This document shows positions 6,001 through 9,584 of a stretch of 9,584 nucleotides of DNA, one piece after another (positions within the stretch are counted from its first letter, which is position 1; each line of letters starts with the position of its first letter). The stretch comes from Candidatus Poseidoniaceae archaeon. GTDB taxonomy: Archaea > Thermoplasmatota > Poseidoniia > Poseidoniales > Poseidoniaceae. The stretch lies in NCBI GenBank assembly GCA_022451835.1, contig JAKUNX010000066.1:1-9584 (forward strand). Reading direction: 5' to 3'. Position numbers and translations under genes: made by a program. The notes below the pieces were generated by a model. It was not told the DNA's origin. It did not search any database and saw only the letters and a program-made list of their open reading frames with translations.

Positions 6001-8697
6001 TCCTGCCAATTCCCATCGCAAAGCATCTGGTATAATGTTGTAAATAGTCTCATCCAAATCATCTTCTGATGCATCTGAACCTGGTATTGCTGAATCTAGC
6101 CCATAGGTAAATTGCTGACCACCAATAATTAGAACAATTAGTAAAATCGCTGAAAAAGATGGTGTTCTCCAAACTGCTTTCCTAGCTCCAGCTATTCTAT
6201 CAGCAGGAGTCCTTACGCCAAATTTCTTCCATGTGCGAACCAAACCTTTCCAATTTGCTTTGTCCCATAATGCAACGATACCCCACGCACCAAGTACGGC
6301 AACTGCAGGTGTTGCATTAAACATAAATCTAGCCGCAGTCCAAGACATGTAGGTTGCAGCAAAGATCCAGATTCCAAAGAATAAATGTGATTGATTCTTG
6401 TTTCTAAATGTTGACCAAGCAGAATAGAATCCCATGCTTAATGCTAGAACCAATACTATTGGTCCAAGTTGTGCAAATAATTGACCTCTATCAGGTGCAT
6501 TTGCCTCTGCAACAGTACCGAAAATCTTTGTCTTAGTGAAATAACCACTACCAGTAAACAATACATCCCAAGCATTACTGACCTCTAGTTGTTTTAATAC
6601 AAACAAAATGATGAAGAAAACAGTTGCTGCTACAAATAATGTTCCAAGTACCAATAACCACGGTTTGTCACGGAATCCTGTAGTGACATATGCTATTGCT
6701 AAGGTAAACCCAAGGACGAACAAGAACGGTTGTAGTCCAGTGCCGTTAAGGATTAAAGCCATTTGTGGGTGTCCATAGAATGGAATTGCCATCAACAGAT
6801 TTGACATCAACATAGCAAGGAACAACGCGTTTAATGTGGTTGAATCTTTTCTTCTAAACATATTAAGCGCAACTTGAACGAAATAAGCCAAGAACAAGAT
6901 GCTTGGACCGACTACGAAACCTTTCCAAGCAAGAGATGCAACACCAAATGATACACCAGCTAGAACAGCAAATGACATTGCTGACCTCTTCTCACTGGCA
7001 ACAACTGAAAAAGACTTCAGTATATCAGTAATTCTAGGGGATGAATTCTTAGTTAGCCTCTCATTTCCAGAGTTCTTTATCGCTTTAAACCAAAACATGA
7101 ATCCCATAGAAATGAACAGCATTACGAAAGCATCGTGGTCTGCAAGACCCCAAGTAGAGTGAGATACGTGCGCTGGCATGAATGCGATCAGCCAAGCAGC
7201 TACGACTCCAGTTGACTTGCCAAAGTTGTCCTTAGCGATAGCCGCAATAGGGAAAATAGTAAGTGCACCATAAATTGCTGGCAAACCTAAGATAGCAATC
7301 CAAACTGCGTCAGGTCCAAGCATCGGTTCTAAAGCCTTTGAAGCAAGAGCTATTGACCAAGTGAACAATGGTGGACGAGGGTTTACACCACCTAAAGGAT
7401 ATGACCTGTCTGCATCAAAAATAAGGTGTGCGTTATTGGCAAGGATATAGTCTACAACTCGCTTCATGTACCAAGGGTCAGAACCACCAGTCATATCCCA
7501 ATTACCAGTTCCAAATGCATTCATTGAAGGAATCAAATACCACTGAACTCTAATTACTAAACCGAAGAAGAATGCTGCTCCTACCATCAGACTTGCCCAA
7601 TGTGCGTCCCAGAACTTTCTTGCTCCACTTGCTTCATGATCATCAAGATTAGCCCATCCTCCATATTTTTCATGAGTAGAAATCATATAGATTCCAACGC
7701 AGATAAAGAAGGTAAAACCAAGCCAAATCAAAGCACCCCATGTACCTTCAAGTTGTTCAGATTCCCAAAATCCTACTTCATACCATGAAGATACTAGGTA
7801 TAGAAGCCACATTGAGCCCAAAAACATTGACCGAGTATACCACTTTTCAGCATACATTCCTGCTACAATCATTGCCATTATACCGGTAAAGAATGCTCCC
7901 CAGAATCCAAAGTGCCCGCTGTAATCATCAACCATAGTAAGGCCAAGCTTGTCAGCCATTGAAACTGAATCAAAGTGATACAAACTACCAATATGAGCAA
8001 ATATCCACACCAGTGTGGCGATTTGTAATGGCATTGTTGCTCCGTTGTATCCTCCATCATGTGATGAAATCTTAGAGAACCATCCTTCTTCACCTGCAGG
8101 ATTTATAATCCCTCTAAAAACAACTGCGACTAGTAGACCAAGCGCTATGAAAATTGTTAGATAACTAAAGAATATATATCCAAGTGCTTGTCTTTGAAGG
8201 TTTAAGGTATCAACCAATGACTCATCAGGCATGGTGTATATGGTGTCAAGTTCACTATTGTATGAACCTGCAACAATCATACCGACATTAATTCCAATCA
8301 ATCCAAAGGTCAGTATAGTAGCAATTTCATGTCTTCCTCGAGAATCGAAAAAGTACACACCAAATGCAGCAACTAAGAATTGTAGAGCAGTAAAAGCACC
8401 TTCATCAGTTAAGTGTACTATTGCTTGATGCCCTACCATGGCAACACCCAATGTAGCAAGGGAAAGTGCTGAGGAAGAGAGATTTACAGCACCATTGTCC
8501 TTGAGTACTCTTGGAGTTATACCCAATATTGCACCTACTGCTACTATTAGCAGAGGTGACATGTTGTTCAGATCTAAGTCGAAGTCAATTCCTACGACCA
8601 TAATTGCAGCGATTGCCAGCATTACTGCTAGTGGAGCAATTAGCCACCCTAGCATTGGTGCTGGAGAGTTTCGCAATGTTGTTGTTTTCTCTTCCAT
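1..8697 (-). CDS. aglB: Giant STT3/AglB-type oligosaccharyltransferase (C-terminus beyond left edge)
   Basis: Archaeal single-subunit oligosaccharyltransferase: it moves glycan from a dolichol phosphate carrier to Asn in N-X-S/T sequons on the outer face of the membrane. The frame is open for 2,899 codons and runs off the window without a stop; AglB/STT3 proteins usually have about 600-1,000 residues. Family motifs seen: GGSDPWYMKR (404-413, metal-binding D407), ADHD (519-522, second acidic motif), TVAE (728-731, the [ST][VI]xE motif of external loop 5), and WWDYG (951-955, sequon Ser/Thr pocket). Downstream, IRYFAIDNRLYP (1223-1234) and MLARTYVGYG (1326-1334) also resemble archaeal AglB. The DK/MI motif is not clearly placed; D1046/K1049 is a candidate. 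Ten or so extra membrane segments precede the core and a beta-rich tail follows residue 1405. The ATG at 8697 is the only possible upstream start: an in-frame TAA lies at 8767-8769 with no ATG, GTG or TTG between, and a GAGGG precedes it. Motifs from residue 360 to 2723 all fall in one frame, so no frameshift is apparent. Family assignment is firm; the lineage is inferred. Confidence 0.93.
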   Translation of the reverse strand, partial: MEEKTTTLRNSPAPMLGWLIAPLAVMLAIAAIMVVGIDFDLDLNNMSPLLIVAVGAILGITPRVLKDNGAVNLSSSALSLATLGVAMVGHQAIVHLTDEGAFTALQFLVAAFGVYFFDSRGRHEIATILTFGLIGINVGMIVAGSYNSELDTIYTMPDESLVDTLNLQRQALGYIFFSYLTIFIALGLLVAVVFRGIINPAGEEGWFSKISSHDGGYNGATMPLQIATLVWIFAHIGSLYHFDSVSMADKLGLTMVDDYSGHFGFWGAFFTGIMAMIVAGMYAEKWYTRSMFLGSMWLLYLVSSWYEVGFWESEQLEGTWGALIWLGFTFFICVGIYMISTHEKYGGWANLDDHEASGARKFWDAHWASLMVGAAFFFGLVIRVQWYLIPSMNAFGTGNWDMTGGSDPWYMKRVVDYILANNAHLIFDADRSYPLGGVNPRPPLFTWSIALASKALEPMLGPDAVWIAILGLPAIYGALTIFPIAAIAKDNFGKSTGVVAAWLIAFMPAHVSHSTWGLADHDAFVMLFISMGFMFWFKAIKNSGNERLTKNSSPRITDILKSFSVVASEKRSAMSFAVLAGVSFGVASLAWKGFVVGPSILFLAYFVQVALNMFRRKDSTTLNALFLAMLMSNLLMAIPFYGHPQMALILNGTGLQPFLFVLGFTLAIAYVTTGFRDKPWLLVLGTLFVAATVFFIILFVLKQLEVSNAWDVLFTGSGYFTKTKIFGTVAEANAPDRGQLFAQLGPIVLVLALSMGFYSAWSTFRNKNQSHLFFGIWIFAATYMSWTAARFMFNATPAVAVLGAWGIVALWDKANWKGLVRTWKKFGVRTPADRIAGARKAVWRTPSFSAILLIVLIIGGQQFTYGLDSAIPGSDASEDDLDETIYNIIPDALRWELAGFSILDSSAYSGNWFLGSFGSSFNDPGWNRAYDWMAQQDSEMHFSERPAFVSWWDYGFQALDTGEHPSVSDNFQSGIPATGNMLLARSQTDLVSMFIWQLATGDLRYNQINSGDYELTNGFDRIVENHMHTDEQYELFVSIQEELDFDKMKQYIDDYAFTVIQTNEASQVQENSKNVMASGYHRVDGIADTSNLYYRIYQDGERMLCDTEVSTSCVDGDWSDFDDANLTFNNNVRSGQETQYKTTHYIFDDYWYTNDLRDEFDSVSTHIHRHNTRLAMTVQLLDDMMSDSQIVDLYDDLIGMEGYYHVQDYEGLPGDTISRDHEIRYFAIDNRLYPRAGRYTADYNYNQGQPMGIFGAPTILSGQDVTTFMDEVYETSRGTRNFEMTRDEVDDAMTNDFLDQQAGLDIDPLQVQDVRVDHNPAFFDTMLARTYVGYGASSLGVDSGFSNPQPAQHFGQSGSPGSILQQAVPLPGAMTNHFVISNWYDEDNNFTIGSANTNVKILKYYSGAEISGSVTMSDNGVALPGVRLLIERDAFSGEGMEDMDEDTYWIPIGFTDADENGEWSFLAPAGKIRVSAFVGTFDPEPARATINDGSYAQGIGDLLNEDNENRQVNAITAILGNVANMTWLGETQYNVTGEQANRTASFTDSMNIEVDSSGISGQLTWSGDEMFDGEAIVNTNLVLRNVHETSDDVVLVTTNGSFTSDETRIIQGTGQATFTENGTFESDGLASVLDFHGTFTRTIGDGRTYVANGTWNGTGEIKASWIDLVQDFDVDCTVDSNDSSNVSMPTNETLCLKDDSGELPIYLIDGQVNANGRFTSVGETVLVQDHDGSSFDGIGIFEGTGTFNGTGRFVGSGQFSGDMVSPGSFYQTGIVPGEYEVFANLENGREVQLPETVTVGINPSFGIGLTMPGSIMIGNLTNSSGDVISNVTFELIDTLSENSSPIIIETNETGGYKYGPISTGDYEFRIDLDNDGFYESSGPFTVGTESEQLSPISFVPDSFDLTINLISPVDENDIPVVDTAEQNFTINGIFGFSTEVTSDSEGIIAVELPSGEYTIEQTDVSDYYLFSSIEVTNEDTELDLSYSIASEISGTVLAYTTEFNENWTPEEIAANSTQASLLDVSFNSGEFSFTSVTDSEGNFSIVVPGDLDYVMKASTTASNYGVGLIVLPNNNTLVELGNIYLNPLVSVTGTLYVDDNNTSWNAQQFNGLRPDIIALDENGVEWQSETTADGQFSLQLAAGIYDFMGAESEYNITTVNDWNVTDFILDTIVNLTANIEPVSIDVYVCLSNDDVENCDESIPASAQIDLLSVSSNFDSYTLNMSDFDSDGKASLDVMPGSYQMIVNHTISSDPNATDFNSFYQLQNIQVNLFDDEDNDIHVILSNERLFTGQVEIADSTLQNIQFLMYNESNDQWLSIDTNDTGMFNQYVPYGDWLIIISNQEYENTTYVLREQLSIDEDSSSRTNLTLTMAQSVEISLTLKEDLTGENITDVRITAVSNDGYGNITLNPSNSTGFVTDNIMPGSWNLYLDKQTGLKRWSIDSSLYNIDANGVLNVDVGEVSVTTEVTIGGEIYWDFNENSVVESSETIAGANVTVTSLDGTLEFNLTTDEFGVWSQLVPIQNTYNITVNMEGYSTGYYNVNDSNGISVQSDSETFNINIEASNVVVNGVITSELQDQEASLTDATIILYPETGRNAQTVEVDGTYSNGELSWSANVEPGNWIVVVESTIFDENTGGISIGHLNANVAEGGTLDMVMKSGGYVEIGTNWEDITLVSHNAGSLGTGSEMIVDDVEVSIDIGLDSNWNYSLSDNGDLSILLPVGDFRISSSFTTLQHDRELEMDYSGTIFGLVEQGIVDIDLNYLRIANSASAVSINADTITNATFIDAESLTPVIDDEEFKTIEFDLDIDYLGTEISDVLTVSGILKDSLDSEEWSIQVLNGTEWSDSTEINIGIGESLDDETVSNFSTVKMRVILPNVTSSLSLDDGHMIRIDVSGES
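1048..1287 (-). other. SdrD B-like module in the AglB stalk (about residues 2471-2550)
   Basis: The module starts GGEIYWDFNENSVVESSE followed by IAGANVTV. This is the layout of SdrD_B / 'cohesin-dockerin-neighbour' sandwiches, which open with 'GxVWxDxNxDGxxDxGE.GIxGVxV' and usually bind Ca2+ through the Asp/Asn residues. Here W2476, D2477, N2479, E2480 and N2481 fit the pattern, although the Gly-Asp pair of the usual loop is replaced by Ser-Val. Of all the stalk modules it is the easiest to assign to a family. Calcium binding is plausible but weakened by the altered loop. Confidence 0.45.
3415..3495 (-). repeat. Perfect Phe-x-Gly-x-Gly-x hexad repeat inside the AglB stalk
   Basis: Residues 1735-1761 have Phe at 1735, 1741, 1747, 1753 and 1759, each followed by x-G-[I/T/S]-G-x; the units read FDGIGI, FEGTGT, FNGTGR and FVGSGQ, then FSG. 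At the DNA level this is an 18-base period with diverged codons. A looser version lies just before it, with NGSF (1599-1602), GTG (1612-1614), NGTF (1621-1624), GTF (1637-1639) and NGTWNGTGE (1652-1660). Short Gly-rich strands with a regular hydrophobic position suggest a small beta-solenoid or a flat stacked sheet, but that is inference. The block interrupts the sandwich array and carries several sequons. Confidence 0.8.
7621..8697 (-). other. N-terminal polytopic membrane extension of the AglB protein (about residues 1-359)
   Basis: In ordinary STT3/AglB the first acidic motif follows the first membrane helix, near residue 50. Here the equivalent Asp is residue 407 and the probable STT3 helix 1 is about 366-388. 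The preceding part contains roughly ten hydrophobic stretches, by eye near 15-37, 47-61, 72-94, 101-117, 125-143, 170-192, 223-242, 262-285, 292-313 and 321-343. They are joined by short loops, several with Asp/Glu/His, such as LYHFDS after the seventh. It ends at a hydrophilic linker (about 344-359) just before RKFWDAHW (360-367). I do not recognise the fold and assign no function. A fused membrane partner, a flippase-like or carrier-binding module, or a structural scaffold are all possible. Helix counts are by eye and may be off by one or two. Confidence 0.7.
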
Positions 8698-8704
8698 TTT
8701 TTTT

Positions 8705-8709
8705 CCCTC
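8705..8709 (-). promoter_or_regulatory. Shine-Dalgarno sequence of aglB
   Basis: Minus strand GAGGG, then seven A, then the ATG at 8697. GAGG pairs with the CCUC of the archaeal 16S rRNA tail at normal spacing. Together with the absence of any in-frame start between the upstream TAA and this ATG, it fixes the start. The purine-rich run makes eight consecutive A including the A of ATG. Confidence 0.65.
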
Positions 8710-8724
8710 ATCGGTGTTTAGCGA

Positions 8725-8738
8725 CAGCCTAAAGGCTG
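8725..8738 (-). other. Inverted repeat in the aglB leader
   Basis: CAGCCT and AGGCTG are perfect six-base complements separated by two bases; with a realistic four-base loop the stem is five G/C-rich pairs. It sits 27 bases before the start codon. It could be a leader hairpin, an operator for a dimeric regulator (the site is nearly palindromic), or chance. It is not followed by a T-run on the minus strand, so it is not a bacterial-type terminator. Confidence 0.4.
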
Positions 8739-8741
8739 GAG

Positions 8742-8756
8742 CAAGTTGGCCACTTG
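8742..8756 (-). other. Second inverted repeat upstream of aglB
   Basis: CAAGT and ACTTG are perfect five-base complements around a five-base centre, only three bases from the repeat at 8725-8738. It overlaps the start site predicted from the TATA-like element. The tandem arrangement makes a regulatory site more likely than either repeat alone, but the evidence is weak. Confidence 0.3.
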
Positions 8757-8764
8757 AGAACCTC

Positions 8765-8772
8765 TTTTAATA
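8765..8772 (-). promoter_or_regulatory. Possible TATA box for aglB
   Basis: The minus strand reads TATTAAAA, the best TATA-like match in the gap. Archaeal initiation typically lies about 25 bases downstream, here near 8743, which would give a leader of roughly 45 bases containing the inverted repeat at 8725-8738. I see no strong BRE beside it. In so AT-rich a gap the match could be chance; the 144-base spacing from purD is the main reason to expect a promoter at all. Confidence 0.3.
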
Positions 8773-8835
8773 GTGACGCACATAACTATTGTTCATATTC
8801 CCGCAGTAAGCGTTTTAGACATTAAATGATGAGAG

Positions 8836-8841
8836 AAAAAA
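8836..8841 (-). terminator. Oligo-T tract at the end of purD
   Basis: Directly after the purD TGA the minus strand reads TTTTTTCTCTC. Archaeal RNA polymerase stops at short T-runs without needing a hairpin, so this is a plausible end for the purD transcript. It supports separate transcription of the two genes, but a run of six T is marginal and partial read-through into aglB is possible. Confidence 0.45.
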
Positions 8842-9584
8842 TCATAGTGCTTTTCCTCCGATATCTAATCGATAATGACTACCCTCAAGTACAATTGAGT
8901 TTATCAATCGGTAAGATAATTCCGCTGCTTCGCTTAATGAACTTGCAAAAGCACTGCATGAAAGCACTCTGCCGCCACTTGAAAAGTACTCATTTTCTTC
9001 TTGGGTCACTCCTGCAAAATTAACCCAACTATCTCCCATAACCAATTTGGGTATTTCCAAATTTAATCCGGATATTTTTCTTCCCTTGATTGGCTTACTT
9101 GGATATCCTTCTGACGCTAAAACTACAGTTAATGCATGGCCATTATAAAATTCAACTTCTAAATCTTCAAGCCTATCAATCGATGCATGAAACAGCAGGT
9201 CAAATAAGTCAGTCTTGAGGAGAGGAAGCGTGATTTGGCATTCAGGATCGCCAAATCTGACATTGAATTCTACTACATTTGGATCGCCATTTTCAGTTAT
9301 CATTAGTCCAACATAAAGCACACCGCGATATGGTGTTTCAAGATTTGACAAATAGTCAAACATTGGCTTTACAATTCTAGAAACTACTCTCTCATGAATT
9401 AAATCAGTAATTACCGGTGCTGGACAGTAAGCCCCCATTCCACCAGTATTGGGTCCCTCGTCTCCGTCATATGCTCGTTTGTGATCTTGGCTGGCAGGAA
9501 GGCAGACAAAGTCTGAACCATCCATTACCACGAGCATGCTGGCCTCTTCACCAGGAAGAAATTCCTCAAGCAACACCTTGCCAT
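8842..9584 (-). CDS. purD: Phosphoribosylamine-glycine ligase, C-terminal part (start beyond right edge)
   Basis: Cytosolic purine-synthesis enzyme that joins glycine to 5-phosphoribosylamine using ATP, giving GAR. About 246 of the usual 420-430 residues are visible, covering the second half of the ATP-grasp domain and the whole C-terminal GARS domain. Family signatures: VLLEEFLPGEEAS at the window edge, DHKRAYDGDEGPNTGGMGAY (the GARS glycine-rich motif), VEFNVRFGDPECQ (coded near 9241-9270; metal-binding Glu and Asn of the ATP-grasp site), and the closing YRLDIG. The stop is TGA at 8842-8844. The frame is already open at the edge, with GK before the GTG at 9574-9576; that GTG is an internal Val, not a start. 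No disruption is seen. It lies upstream of aglB on the same strand, but the 144-base gap and T-tract argue against a tight operon, and no functional link is evident. Confidence 0.96.
   Translation of the reverse strand, partial: GKVLLEEFLPGEEASMLVVMDGSDFVCLPASQDHKRAYDGDEGPNTGGMGAYCPAPVITDLIHERVVSRIVKPMFDYLSNLETPYRGVLYVGLMITENGDPNVVEFNVRFGDPECQITLPLLKTDLFDLLFHASIDRLEDLEVEFYNGHALTVVLASEGYPSKPIKGRKISGLNLEIPKLVMGDSWVNFAGVTQEENEYFSSGGRVLSCSAFASSLSEAAELSYRLINSIVLEGSHYRLDIGGKAL

Noticed and set aside
7878..8093. Minus-strand open frame in a different frame inside the N-terminal membrane domain, suggesting a possible frameshift
   Set aside because: Motifs before and after it stay in the main frame, which reads as normal membrane helices through this stretch with no stop.
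8438..8770. Plus-strand open frame of 110 codons over the aglB start and the intergenic gap
   Set aside because: It is antisense to the clearly coding N-terminal membrane region, resembles no protein I know, and is explained by the stop-poor complement of aglB.
8826..9023. Plus-strand open frame opposite the end of purD
   Set aside because: Antisense to the conserved C-terminal domain of PurD.
1..9584. CRISPR array, tRNA, rRNA or insertion sequence
   Set aside because: No spaced identical repeats, cloverleaf sequence, terminal inverted repeats or transposase motifs seen; nearly every base is within the two genes.

Overview
The window is a compact, AT-rich piece of genome that most likely comes from a planktonic marine archaeon of the Marine Group II / Poseidoniales type (Thermoplasmatota). 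That assignment is an inference. It rests on an archaeal AglB-type oligosaccharyltransferase with a very long, acidic, Ser/Thr/Asn-rich extracellular tail, oligo-T termination, a TATA-like promoter, and a GAGG-type ribosome binding site. No rRNA or other lineage marker is present, so a related archaeal lineage is possible.

Only two genes are present, both on the minus strand and both cut by a window edge. At the right edge (8842-9584) lies the C-terminal part of purD, the phosphoribosylamine-glycine ligase of purine synthesis. A 144-base gap (8698-8841) follows. It holds a T6 tract at the end of purD, a TATA-like element, two small inverted repeats and a GAGGG Shine-Dalgarno sequence.

The rest of the window (8697 down to 1) is one uninterrupted reading frame of at least 2,899 codons that leaves the window at the left edge without a stop. 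It is a giant STT3/AglB oligosaccharyltransferase, the enzyme that transfers lipid-linked glycan to Asn in N-X-S/T sequons outside the cytoplasmic membrane. Its parts, from the N terminus, are: (a) about 350 residues with roughly ten membrane segments that normal STT3 proteins lack; (b) an STT3 membrane core with GSDP (D407), DHD (520-522), TVAE (728-731) and a last helix near 847-866; (c) the catalytic external domain with WWDYG at 951-955, ending near 1400; (d) a tail of at least 1,495 residues made of beta-rich modules.

Within the tail, a first carboxypeptidase-regulatory-like module (about 1405-1490) is followed by a Gly/Phe/Thr-rich insert (about 1490-1765) with a perfect F-x-G-x-G-x hexad run. 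Then come eleven modules whose 'PG-x-[YFW]'-type turns recur every 87-102 residues (mean 94.6). The tail carries about 40 N-X-S/T sequons, so the enzyme may glycosylate its own stalk.

The two genes share no pathway and probably form separate transcription units. I see no plus-strand gene, RNA gene, mobile element or CRISPR array. The main point of interest is the fusion of a glycosyltransferase to an extra membrane domain and a surface-protein-like stalk.
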